A stretch of 64,000 bases of DNA, from the NCBI GenBank assembly GCA_036382855.1, contig DASVPO010000009.1:186001-250000 (forward strand), in the 5' to 3' direction. The position numbers were made by a program, and so were the translations under genes. The notes under the pieces were generated by a model. That model saw nothing but the letters and a program-made list of their open reading frames with translations. It ran no database searches and was not told the origin of the DNA. This DNA is from DASVTR01 sp036382855 (GTDB taxonomy: Bacteria; Acidobacteriota; Blastocatellia; Pyrinomonadales; Pyrinomonadaceae). Position 1 is the stretch's first letter. The number at the start of each line of letters is the position of its first letter. Shown here in pieces: positions 7,904 to 15,876 of the stretch.

Positions 7904-7982
7904 AGTGATGAGTGATGAGTGATGAGTTAAAAGAAAGCGCTTTAACTTCTCACTCATCACTCATCACTCATCACTCATCACT
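7904..7982. repeat. Heptamer hairpin, AGTGATG type
   Basis: The left arm (from 7904) is three and a half tandem AGTGATG units ending in GTTAAA. The right arm (7941-7982) has TTTAACTTCT followed by about four complementary CACTCAT units. It fills the gap between the Rid gene and the next crotonase and ends seven bases before that gene's ATG, leaving no normal ribosome site. Same family as the elements near 14840, 17414, 28799, 48139, 50787 and 63409. Confidence 0.85.
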
Positions 7983-7988
7983 GTTTTT

Positions 7989-8780
7989 ATGATTAACCCG
8001 AACAGTTTTCTTTATGAAGAGCGGAACGGTGTGGGCGTTATTACGTTGAATCGTCCCGAACGACTCAACGCGCTGACCTTCGAAGTCTATCGTGAGTTGA
8101 CGGATGCGTTCGCGGCTTTGCAGGATGAGAGTGCGGTTCGCGCAGTTGTCATTAAGGGCACGGGTCGCGCGTTCTGTTCCGGCGGCGACGTTCACGACAT
8201 CATAGGTGAGTTGTTTGCGCGCGACATGCAGGGGTTGCTGGAATTTACGCGTTTGACGTGTGAACTGGTGAGGAACATACGCGCGCTCCGCAAGCCCGTC
8301 ATCGCGAGTTTGAACGGAACGACGGCTGGCGCTGGCGCGTGCATCGCTCTGGCCGCGGACATTCGCATCGCTGCGGAAGAAGCGAAGATAGCTTTTCTCT
8401 TCGTGCGCGTCGGGCTCGCGGGCGCGGATATGGGCGCGGCCTATTTGCTGCCGCGCGTCGTCGGGCTGGCGAAAGCAACCGAACTGCTTTACACGGGCGA
8501 TTTTATTACGGCGGCAGAAGCAGAGCGCATCGGCCTTTATAATCGCGTCGTCGCGCAGGCAGAACTCGAAGCTTCGACCACAGAGCTTGCAGAGCGTCTG
8601 GCGCGCGGGCCGTCTTTCGCGCTCGCGATGACGAAAGAGATGCTCAACCGCGAGATGGAAACGAGCCTCGACACAGCGCTCGAATGGGAAGCGCAAGCAC
8701 AGGCCACATGCATGCAGCACCCTGATTATCGCGAAGCATACGAAGCCTTCGTCGCCAAGCGAGAGCCGCAGTTTAAGTAG
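7989..8780 (+). CDS. Crotonase-family protein, Asp-type active site
   Basis: This 263-residue crotonase has an oxyanion loop FCSGGDVHDII. As in the second paralogue, the hydratase glutamates are absent: TAGAGACIALA and FLFVRVGLAGADMGAAYLLPR. The Asp of GADMGAAYLLPR occupies the ring-isomerase position. Sequences with this block are, to my recollection, typical of crotonases next to salicylyl-CoA 5-hydroxylase/2-aminobenzoyl-CoA monooxygenase genes, so it may open or isomerise the alicyclic ring. The start follows directly after the repeat's right arm and a short T-run. Confidence 0.83.
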   Translation: MINPNSFLYEERNGVGVITLNRPERLNALTFEVYRELTDAFAALQDESAVRAVVIKGTGRAFCSGGDVHDIIGELFARDMQGLLEFTRLTCELVRNIRALRKPVIASLNGTTAGAGACIALAADIRIAAEEAKIAFLFVRVGLAGADMGAAYLLPRVVGLAKATELLYTGDFITAAEAERIGLYNRVVAQAELEASTTELAERLARGPSFALAMTKEMLNREMETSLDTALEWEAQAQATCMQHPDYREAYEAFVAKREPQFK

Positions 8781-8887
8781 TTTGCGATTTTAGATTTGCG
8801 ATTGAATGAGGCGAGCAGCACTTTGACAGACTGACGACAGACCACAATCCACCTCTCTCCAATCTGAAATCTAAAACCTGAAATCTT
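8781..8887. repeat. Intergenic inverted element with ATCTGAA/TTGCGAT words
   Basis: TTTTAGATTT (8788-8797) pairs with AAATCTAAAA (8867-8876). Flanking words TTTGCGATT on the left and AATCTGAAATCT/ACCTGAAATCT on the right repeat at seven-to-ten-base steps. The element occupies the entire 107 bases between a crotonase stop and the acyl-CoA dehydrogenase ATG. It resembles the element at 3637-3742. Confidence 0.6.
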
Positions 8888-10039
8888 ATGGACTCTTTCA
8901 TAGCAGAGACACCATTCTTCACGACGGAGCACCGCAATCTGGCTACGAGCGTGGCGGGCTTCGTCGCCAGCGAGATAGAGCCGCGCGGCGGCGAAGAGCC
9001 TGACACGGACGCACAGTTTCGTGCGCTCCTTGCGCTCCTTGCTGAGGCAGGGTTGTTGCGTTACTCGGTCGTAGCGGCGGGCGAGCCTCTGGACACGCGT
9101 GCTCTATGTCTGATCCGTGAAGCTCTCGCGTATTCTTCGGCGCTCGCTGACCTTGCCTTCGTCATGCAGGGACTAGGCACTTACGCCATCAGTCTTGCCG
9201 CGCCCGAACACGTCCGCGATTTCTGGCTTGCGCGCGCCGCAAGCGGAAAGGCCATCGCCGCCTTCGCGTTGACTGAAATGCAAGCAGGCTCAGACGTTGC
9301 CGCCATTGAAACGACTGCACGGCGCGAGGGCGATGCCTATGTGATAGATGGGCACAAGCGCTTCATCTCAAACGCCGGTCTGGCAGATTTCTACACGGTC
9401 TTTGCACGAACGGGGACGCGCGCCGACAAACGCCCTGAGCTTTCGGCCTTCATCGTCGGGGCGCGCATGCAGGGCTTTCGCGTGCGCGAGCGCACGGAGA
9501 TGATAGCTTCGCATCCGATTGGCGAGCTTGAGTTCAACGCTGTGGGAGTGCCTGCGGAAAATATGGTCGGGCGCGAGGGCGACGGCTTTCCGCTCGCGAT
9601 GCAAACGCTCGATACTTTCCGTGCGAGCGTCGGCGCGGCGGCCTGCGGGATGGCGCGACGCGCGCTTGATGAAGCTCTCGCTTACGCGAAAACACGCCGC
9701 CAGTTCGGACGCCCTTTGTCCGAGCACCAGTTGATTCAGGAGAAGCTGGCCGAGATGGCAACAGAGCTTGACGCTGCTCGTCTGCTCGTCTATCGCGCAG
9801 CATACTTGAAGGACGCGGGCGTCGAGCGCGTCACGCGTGAGGCAAGCCAGGCGAAGCTGTTTGCGACAGAAGCGGCGGGCCGCATCATAGACAGTGCACT
9901 CCAAATTCACGGCGGCAGCGGCCTCATTCGCGGCAGCGTCGTCGAACGACTCTACAGAGACGTGCGCGCGCTGCGAATTTACGAAGGCACATCCGAGATT
10001 CAGAAACTAATCATCGCCGGCCAGATTTTGCAGGACTGA
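8888..10039 (+). CDS. Acyl-CoA dehydrogenase
   Basis: This is a FAD flavoprotein of 383 residues with the usual alpha-beta-alpha acyl-CoA dehydrogenase layout. Visible are FALTEMQAGSDVA (FAD/substrate loop), the TRRQFGRPLSEHQLIQ helix, QIHGGSGL and the catalytic glutamate in LRIYEGTSEIQ near the C terminus. It introduces an alpha-beta double bond, passing electrons to ETF. By position it would act on a CoA ester from the aminobenzoyl-CoA or benzoyl-CoA ring-opening route. A second, less related copy is at 58312-59496. Confidence 0.9.
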   Translation: MDSFIAETPFFTTEHRNLATSVAGFVASEIEPRGGEEPDTDAQFRALLALLAEAGLLRYSVVAAGEPLDTRALCLIREALAYSSALADLAFVMQGLGTYAISLAAPEHVRDFWLARAASGKAIAAFALTEMQAGSDVAAIETTARREGDAYVIDGHKRFISNAGLADFYTVFARTGTRADKRPELSAFIVGARMQGFRVRERTEMIASHPIGELEFNAVGVPAENMVGREGDGFPLAMQTLDTFRASVGAAACGMARRALDEALAYAKTRRQFGRPLSEHQLIQEKLAEMATELDAARLLVYRAAYLKDAGVERVTREASQAKLFATEAAGRIIDSALQIHGGSGLIRGSVVERLYRDVRALRIYEGTSEIQKLIIAGQILQD

Positions 10040-10076
10040 TGAGAGCGAACGCCAAAGCGATAACCGACGAGCGGCT

Positions 10077-11204
10077 ATGAAAATAAAGATCATTGGCGGC
10101 GGCCCGGCCGGGTTATATTTCGCCCTCCTGATGAAGAAGACGGATCCGGCACACGACATCACGGTCTTTGAGCGCAACGCGCCCGATGACACGTTCGGCT
10201 GGGGCGTGGTCTTCTCCGATAAGACGCTCTCCTATTTGAAGGAGAACGATGAAGAGTCGTACAGAGAGATAACGGAAACCTTCGCGACGTGGGACAACGT
10301 TGATGTCGTCCACCGTGGACAGAAGGTAACGATTCGCGGCAACAAGTTTTCCGGCATCGCGCGCATCAAGCTCTTGCACATCTTGCAAGAACGCTGCCGG
10401 GAGCTAGGCGTCTCCCTTCAGTTTCGCACGGAGGTTTCAGAGCTTGAGCGCCTTGTGGAAACCTGCGATCTGCTCGTCGGCGCAGACGGCATTAACAGCA
10501 GCGTGCGGCAGAAGTACGGCGAGTTTTTCGAGCCGACCTTGAGCGTGCGCAAAAACAAGTATATCTGGTACGGCACACAGCAGTTGTTTCATGGATTGAC
10601 ACTGACCTTTCACGAAAACGAGGCCGGTGTCTTCGCCGCTCATTCTTATAAGTTTAATAACACGACCAGCACATTCATCGTCGAGTGTGATGCGGAGACC
10701 TGGGAGCACGCAGGCTTCGCGAGCCTTTCGGATGAAGCGACGCGCGGATACCTGTCAGACGTTTTCCGCGACGACCTCGGCGGCCATCCCCTTTTATCCA
10801 ACAACTCGAAGTGGATCAACTTCGTCAACGTGAAGAACAGGCGTTGGAGCTACCGCAACGTGGTGCTGCTCGGAGATGCGCTGCACACTGCACATTTTTC
10901 CATCGGCTCTGGAACAAAGCTAGCGCTCGAAGACGCGATTGCACTGCATGATTGCTTCGTCGCTAAAAAGGATACGGAGAGCGCGCTCCGTGAGTTTGAG
11001 GGAGTGCGCAAGCCCATCATCGAAGAGTATCAGGAGGCGGCTTATGAAAGCCTCATCTGGTTTGAGAACGCGAAAAAGTATATGTCGCTTTCTCCCCTAC
11101 CCTTCGCCTACAAGCTGATGACGAGAAGCAAAAAGATTGATTACGACAATCTGAAAAGACGCGACCCCGCGTTTATCGCCGCCTACGATGCCGCCCAAAG
11201 CTAA
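10077..11204 (+). CDS. FAD-dependent aryl-CoA monooxygenase (2-aminobenzoyl-CoA/salicylyl-CoA 5-hydroxylase type)
   Basis: This 375-residue group-A flavin monooxygenase has GGGPAGLYFALLMKK (FAD Rossmann), DLLVGADGINSSVR (DG motif) and LLGDALHTAHFSIGSG (GD motif). The N-terminal run including FGWGVVFSDKTL is characteristic of the monooxygenase half of the bifunctional salicylyl-CoA 5-hydroxylase/2-aminobenzoyl-CoA monooxygenase-reductase. That enzyme usually carries a second, old-yellow-enzyme half; here the protein stops after the first half and the missing half matches the separate gene at 11971-13455. Expected reaction: 5-hydroxylation of anthraniloyl-CoA, with ring reduction done by the partner. 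Confidence 0.87.
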   Translation: MKIKIIGGGPAGLYFALLMKKTDPAHDITVFERNAPDDTFGWGVVFSDKTLSYLKENDEESYREITETFATWDNVDVVHRGQKVTIRGNKFSGIARIKLLHILQERCRELGVSLQFRTEVSELERLVETCDLLVGADGINSSVRQKYGEFFEPTLSVRKNKYIWYGTQQLFHGLTLTFHENEAGVFAAHSYKFNNTTSTFIVECDAETWEHAGFASLSDEATRGYLSDVFRDDLGGHPLLSNNSKWINFVNVKNRRWSYRNVVLLGDALHTAHFSIGSGTKLALEDAIALHDCFVAKKDTESALREFEGVRKPIIEEYQEAAYESLIWFENAKKYMSLSPLPFAYKLMTRSKKIDYDNLKRRDPAFIAAYDAAQS

Positions 11205-11250
11205 AGCACATCAGTTGAAACGAAGCTGAAACGAAAACGCCGCTCGACTT

Positions 11251-11955
11251 ATGTCTCCTGACAACAGACGCAAACTGCTCTCCTACCTCGTGAGAGTGCA
11301 CTTCGCTTATCTGGTGGCGGTTCCCGTTCTGGGAATTATCAGTTGGTGGTTTCTGCGGCGCGGCTCGATGCCTTTAATGATTTTCTCCGGCTTCGCAGCC
11401 ATCGCCGCTTACTACTCGCTGCTGGCCGAGCGCTATTACCTGACAACACACTTGCCCTCTGCGCTGTGGGTCGTCTTTTCTAGCCCGCTGCTGCTTTTCA
11501 TCGCGAGTCTTGCGGGCGGCGGCTTCTGGTATTTCTATCTAGACGCAGCTTTCGTTGAAGTCGGCGGCCTGTGCGCGGGCATTGTTGCTGGCGCAACCGT
11601 GAAGGGCTTGAAGGAGAAGGAATATTTCTTCATGGGCGTTCTCTATCTTTTCATGGGCGGCTTTCTCGCGGTCTGGGGGTGGGGCGTTTTCCGTGAGCAC
11701 AAGATTTTTGACTGGCACGACAACGTGTGGGTCATCGTCGCGCTCGCAAACGAGACTTACATCTACAGTCGCATGTTTATCTCAGGCGACCTTGATTTGC
11801 AGTTCGGTCATGGGCGGGCCGCGCGCCGTGCGGGAGCAGGCTTGTTGTCAGGCCCTTTCAGAGACGACCAGGGGTTTTCGCTCATTCTGGTTTTCGCTAT
11901 CCTCGTCGTCCTCTCACCCTTCATCTTCGGCCTGCTGAGCTACCTTTCCAAGTGA
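11251..11955 (+). CDS. Hypothetical integral membrane protein
   Basis: This 234-residue protein has about six predicted hydrophobic helices: near residues 15-35, 40-60, 70-92, 95-115, 125-145 and 210-232. A hydrophilic stretch with HDN and a Gly/Arg-rich segment lie before the last helix. I do not recognise the family. It sits between the split monooxygenase and the convergent reductase, 46 bases after the former. A transport or redox role in the aromatic pathway is possible, but there are no heme, Cys or nucleotide motifs to support one. Confidence 0.7.
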   Translation: MSPDNRRKLLSYLVRVHFAYLVAVPVLGIISWWFLRRGSMPLMIFSGFAAIAAYYSLLAERYYLTTHLPSALWVVFSSPLLLFIASLAGGGFWYFYLDAAFVEVGGLCAGIVAGATVKGLKEKEYFFMGVLYLFMGGFLAVWGWGVFREHKIFDWHDNVWVIVALANETYIYSRMFISGDLDLQFGHGRAARRAGAGLLSGPFRDDQGFSLILVFAILVVLSPFIFGLLSYLSK

Positions 11956-11970
11956 AGCGAGCCGCCGCTT

Positions 11971-13455
11971 TCAAGCGTCGCCGTCGTGCTGCCAGTCTGG
12001 CGGCAAGAGCCTGCGCCTGCCGTCAACGCTCAGAGTAATTCCGGGCTCATCCAGTTGCACTCTATCCCACAGCTTGCATGTGACCTGCTTGTGCGCCTGA
12101 TCCAGCCCTTCGCAGTAGTTTGTATATGTGCAGCGACGAACCTCCTGGCCGCGGCCCCGTCTGACTTTCAGAAACCAGTCTGGGTCAGCGAGCGCCTGCC
12201 TCGCAAGACCTATGATGTCCGCCTCGCCTCTTTGCAGAATCTCTTCGGCCTGCTCAAACGTGCTGATGCCGCCCGCTGCGACAAGCGGCGTCTCTAAGCC
12301 AGCCTCATTTACCGCACGCCTGATAGCGGCGACGAGCGGGACGTTACGCGAAAACGGCCCGCGCTCATCCGACAACACGGTCGGCATACACTCATAACCG
12401 CTCTCGCCCGTGTAAGGATAGACGGCATGGCCCACACGCGGCTGCTTCGCATCCTCAAACTTGCCGCCCTTGGAGATGGACAGATAATCAAAACCCGCAC
12501 GCGCAAACTCGACGCCGAAATAAGTCGCGTCCTCTATGCGACTGCCCCCCTTTATCACTTCGTCTGCGAGAAAACGCACGCCGACTGTGTAGTCATTGCG
12601 GACACGCTCACGCACAGCGCGATAAACTTCGAGCGGCAGTCGAATGCGATTCTCGCGCGGGCCGCCGTAAAGATCTGTGCGATTATTGCGTGCGCTTAAG
12701 AATGAGGCCATCGTGTAGGCGTGCGCGTAGTGAAGCTCGACGCCGTCGAATCCCGCTTGGCGTGCGCGCGCGGCGGCGGACGCGAAGATTTCTGGCAGCA
12801 CTTCAGGCAATTCGCGTATGTGCGCAAGCTCCGTGTCTGTGACGCGCTCGCGATAACCGAAGCGCAACGATTCCAGTTCGCGTTCATCGAGCACGCGTTC
12901 GAGCGTCTCATCCGGCGCTTGTTTGAGCAGTTCGCGCAGTTCGGCTTCGCTTTGCTGAAGGCAGCGGTCGTCGTTTGTGATTTGCGCGAGTTGCTGGCGA
13001 TGTCGTTCGTTTAACTTGAAGAAGCGGTCGAAGAATTTATTCTTTTCCGGCCTGCGCTTGACGGTGAGGAAATCTATAATCTGTATGAAGAGGCGCGTCT
13101 GCCCTTTGCTTGCACGGCGCACACGTTCGACCAGTTGGCTTAGTCCGGGCAGGTAGCGGTCGTGTCCTATGCGCAGGAGCGGCCCGCTGGCAATGTCTCT
13201 GACGCCCGTCGCCTCTACGACAATCGCGCCGGGCTGTCCCATCGCGAACCGCTCATACCAATCGAGATTATCCGCCGTTACATACCCGTCTTCCGTTGCG
13301 CGCCACGGAACCATCGCCGGAACCCACGTCCGGCTCTCAAGCTGAAGCGGCCCTTTGCTAAGAGGACGATAGAGTAGCGATTGCGCTGCCTCTCCGGCGG
13401 TCGGCCAGCGCGCGGGCAGGATTTCATGGCGGATTGCGTTTGCGGGATGCCACAT
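11971..13455 (-). CDS. Old-yellow-enzyme-family reductase (reductase half of 2-aminobenzoyl-CoA monooxygenase/reductase)
   Basis: This protein of about 494 residues has an FMN TIM barrel of the NADH:flavin oxidoreductase family. Near the N terminus is RTWVPAMVPWRATEDGYVT; later come GFDGVELHYAHAYTMASFLS, NRTDLYGGPRENR and the FMN-phosphate region AAGGISTFEQAEEIL with ADIIGLARQALADPD. The C terminus has CTYTNYCEGLDQAHKQVTC. ATG 13455 is preferred over an in-frame extension to 13515 because the barrel begins soon after it. It is the expected partner of the monooxygenase at 10077-11204, to which it is normally fused. It is transcribed oppositely, convergent with the membrane-protein gene and divergent from the kynureninase-like gene. 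Confidence 0.85.
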   Translation of the reverse strand: MWHPANAIRHEILPARWPTAGEAAQSLLYRPLSKGPLQLESRTWVPAMVPWRATEDGYVTADNLDWYERFAMGQPGAIVVEATGVRDIASGPLLRIGHDRYLPGLSQLVERVRRASKGQTRLFIQIIDFLTVKRRPEKNKFFDRFFKLNERHRQQLAQITNDDRCLQQSEAELRELLKQAPDETLERVLDERELESLRFGYRERVTDTELAHIRELPEVLPEIFASAAARARQAGFDGVELHYAHAYTMASFLSARNNRTDLYGGPRENRIRLPLEVYRAVRERVRNDYTVGVRFLADEVIKGGSRIEDATYFGVEFARAGFDYLSISKGGKFEDAKQPRVGHAVYPYTGESGYECMPTVLSDERGPFSRNVPLVAAIRRAVNEAGLETPLVAAGGISTFEQAEEILQRGEADIIGLARQALADPDWFLKVRRGRGQEVRRCTYTNYCEGLDQAHKQVTCKLWDRVQLDEPGITLSVDGRRRLLPPDWQHDGDA

Positions 13456-13545
13456 CTTATCTTTGTTTCCGAAGCGAGCAGTGTAGCAGGTTTGGCTGCG
13501 AACTGCGGAGCGCACAATGGAAACGATGAACGCCGTCGGCGCTAA

Positions 13546-13576
13546 TTGGACGTTCCTTGTTGCGGGCGACTATACT
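13546..13576 (+). promoter_or_regulatory. Possible promoter of the kynureninase-ligase genes
   Basis: TTGGAC (13546-13551) and TATACT (13571-13576) lie in the divergent gap between the reductase and the kynureninase-like gene, 19 bases apart. That spacing is longer than ideal, so the call is tentative. Confidence 0.35.
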
Positions 13577-13647
13577 ATGAGCAAGGCATAACATTTCGCA
13601 TGAACGGGCAGCCTCGCTAATTGCAGCGTCGGAGGAGGAAACAGTTT

Positions 13648-14838
13648 TTGTCGGATGAACTACTGAAGTGGCGCGCGGAATTTCCAATCCTGGAGAAGAC
13701 CGTCTATCTCATCTCGCACAGCCTCGGCGCGATGCCGCGCGGCGCTTATGAGAGCCTACAGGATTATGCGGAGATGTGGGCCACGCGCGGCGTGCGCGCA
13801 TGGGCCGAAGGCTGGTGGGAGATGCCCGTTAGCCTTGGCGACGAAGTGGCGCGCATCATCGGCGCTGATGCGGGCACAGTCGTCATGCACCAGAACGTCT
13901 CCATCTGTCAATCGTTGATTCTCTCCTGCTTCGAGCCGCATCCTCGCCGGAATAAAATCGTCTATTCGGAACTGAACTTTCCGTCTGTGATGTACGTCTA
14001 TGAGGCGCACGCGCGCGATGGACGACTACGGATTGAAACCGTTAAGTCTGACGACGGGACAACCGTTGCGCTCGAAAAAATGCTGGCGGCGATTGACGAA
14101 GAGACGCTGCTCGTTCCCATCTCTCATGTTCTCTTCAAGAGCGGTTTTCTACAGGATGCGCGTGCCATCATCGAGCGCGCACACGAAGTCGGCGCAATGG
14201 TTGTGCTCGACACGTATCAATCGGCGGGCACTGTGCCGTTCAGTGTTAAGGAGTTGAACGTTGATTTTGCGACCGGGGGCTCTGTTAAGTGGCTCTGCGG
14301 CGGCCCCGGCGCTGGCTATCTCTACGTGCGCCCCGATTTGCACGAACGACTTGAGCCGAAGACGACAGGCTGGATGGCCCACGAAGCGCCGTTTGCATTT
14401 GAGGGCGGCGCGATTCGTTATGCGTCCGGCATCAATCGTTTTCTGCACGGCTCGCCCTCCGTCTCCGCGCTCTACGCGGCCCGGAGCGGCTATCGCATCA
14501 TCAACGAAATCGGTGTCGAAGCGATTCGCGCCAAGAGCGTGCGACAGACGACTCGCTTAATCGAGTTGGCAGAAGAGGCTGGCTTTGATGTGACAAGCCC
14601 TCGCGACTCCGAGCGTCGCGGCGGCACAATCACCGTCGCCGCCGAACACGCCGCAGCCGTGACGAAGGAACTCATCAGGCGCGAATTCATAGTGGATTAC
14701 CGTCCCGGCGCTGGCGTACGCATCTCCCCACATTTTTATACGACGGATGAAGAACTCGAACTCGTTATTCGCGAGATGAAGAAGATTAGAGACACACGCG
14801 CCTACGCCGAGCACGAGGCGGCGACAGCAGCGTTCTAA
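13648..14838 (+). CDS. Kynureninase-like PLP enzyme (aminotransferase class V fold)
   Basis: The protein has about 396 residues. Fold-type I PLP features are YLISHSLGAMP, LNFPSVMYVY, SHVLFKSGFLQD, LDTYQSAGTVP and the PLP-lysine block GGSVKWLCGGPGAGYL, in the same order as in kynureninases. The expected reaction is cleavage of kynurenine to anthranilate and alanine. The start is TTG 13648, nine bases after GGAGGAGG; TTG 13621 would place that ribosome site inside the gene. The next gene is tryptophan 2,3-dioxygenase, which supports the kynurenine assignment over a cysteine-desulfurase-like role. Confidence 0.82.
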   Translation: MSDELLKWRAEFPILEKTVYLISHSLGAMPRGAYESLQDYAEMWATRGVRAWAEGWWEMPVSLGDEVARIIGADAGTVVMHQNVSICQSLILSCFEPHPRRNKIVYSELNFPSVMYVYEAHARDGRLRIETVKSDDGTTVALEKMLAAIDEETLLVPISHVLFKSGFLQDARAIIERAHEVGAMVVLDTYQSAGTVPFSVKELNVDFATGGSVKWLCGGPGAGYLYVRPDLHERLEPKTTGWMAHEAPFAFEGGAIRYASGINRFLHGSPSVSALYAARSGYRIINEIGVEAIRAKSVRQTTRLIELAEEAGFDVTSPRDSERRGGTITVAAEHAAAVTKELIRREFIVDYRPGAGVRISPHFYTTDEELELVIREMKKIRDTRAYAEHEAATAAF

Positions 14839-14839
14839 C

Positions 14840-14950
14840 AGCAGTGACGAGTTATGAATGACGAATGACAAGTTAAAAGAAATTCTTTGTTGCTCTCAGC
14901 TTGCTTCTTATTCCTGCTCGCCACTCGTCACTCATCACTTGTCACTCTTT
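14840..14950. repeat. Degenerate heptamer hairpin, AGTGATG type
   Basis: The left arm (14840-14881) reads as diverged AGTGACG/AGTTATG/AATGACG units ending in GTTAAAAG. The right arm (14918-14950) reads CACTCGTCACTCATCAC and related units. Divergence on both arms suggests an old copy. It fills the gap between the kynureninase-like and dioxygenase genes. Confidence 0.6.
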
Positions 14951-14954
14951 TATT

Positions 14955-15815
14955 ATGGCTAAAGATTACGGCAGCCAATCGCCGCTCTCATACAATAAAT
15001 ACTTACGCGTCTCAGACCTCATCGGCTTGCAGGATTGTCTGTCCGACCCCGCGCATCACGACGAGTTGCTGTTTATCACCATTCACCAGACTTACGAGTT
15101 GTGGTTTAAGCAGATACTACACGAGATTGACGCGGCGATTGTGCAGATGAACGAAGACCGCGCGGCAGCGGCAGCACGAGCGCTGCGCCGCATCGTCGAG
15201 ATTGAAAAGGTGCTCGTCAACCAGATACACATTCTGGAAACGATGACGCCGATTAACTTTCTCGCCTTCCGCGACGAACTGAATCCGGCGAGCGGCTTCC
15301 AGAGCATGCAGTTTCGCGAGATAGAGTTTGCCTCCGGCTTGAAAGACCCTGAGATTCTGCGCAGCTTCGAGACGGACGAGTTTGCGCGCGAGCGGCTGCA
15401 AGCGCGCTTTCGTGGGCCAACTCTCGGAGACGCCTTCTACGCGTTGCTCCGCCGGCGCGGTCTGTCCGCCCCTGCGGATGATGCGTCGCTCTCTGCCGAA
15501 GAATCCCGCAAGCTTTACGGCCAGCGCACGCGCGCCGTGCTCGAAATCATCACACACTTCGAGGAGCGCTACGAAGAGTTTCAACTGGCCGAAGGGCTGT
15601 TGGAACACGACGAATATTTCTCTCTCTGGCGCTCGCATCACGTACGCATGGTGGAGCGCATGGTTGGAGCCAAGCGCGGCACGGGCGGCTCCGAAGGCAT
15701 CGGCTACCTGAACACAACTCTCGATAAAAAGTTTTTCCCTGAGTTATGGGAAGCGCGCACCTATCTCGACACGAAACATGACGGCGCGGGTTGTCCTTTC
15801 GCCGGTAAATCGTAA
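14955..15815 (+). CDS. kynA: Tryptophan 2,3-dioxygenase
   Basis: This is a heme dioxygenase of about 286 residues that opens the indole ring of L-tryptophan to N-formylkynurenine. Family landmarks are YNKYLRVSDLIGLQ, FITIHQTYELWFKQILHEI (active-site His and Tyr/Phe wall), ETMTPINFLAFRDEL and the C-terminal heme-ligand region WRSHHVRMVERMVGAKRGTG with GGSEGIGYL. ATG 14955 is used; the open frame upstream reads through the repeat. It is the first step of the kynurenine route in this cluster. The formamidase for the second step is not encoded here. Confidence 0.95.
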   Translation: MAKDYGSQSPLSYNKYLRVSDLIGLQDCLSDPAHHDELLFITIHQTYELWFKQILHEIDAAIVQMNEDRAAAAARALRRIVEIEKVLVNQIHILETMTPINFLAFRDELNPASGFQSMQFREIEFASGLKDPEILRSFETDEFARERLQARFRGPTLGDAFYALLRRRGLSAPADDASLSAEESRKLYGQRTRAVLEIITHFEERYEEFQLAEGLLEHDEYFSLWRSHHVRMVERMVGAKRGTGGSEGIGYLNTTLDKKFFPELWEARTYLDTKHDGAGCPFAGKS

Positions 15816-15876
15816 ACGGTCAACGGTTGATAGACGCTGCATTAGCTCGCCGGTCGTCAAGCCGATTCATTAAGTG

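Noticed and set aside
7904..7982. CRISPR-like array of short repeats
   Set aside because: Units are 7 bases, contiguous, without spacers, and arranged in inverted arms. No cas gene is in the window.
7989..8780. Counting the repeat arm before this crotonase as part of a longer reading frame
   Set aside because: The frame upstream of ATG 7989 is made only of repeat units and contains a stop; the family start aligns with this ATG.
13648..14838. Reading the PLP gene as a cysteine desulfurase
   Set aside because: No catalytic-Cys loop of the NifS/IscS/SufS type is visible, and the conserved blocks and the next gene (tryptophan 2,3-dioxygenase) fit kynureninase better.
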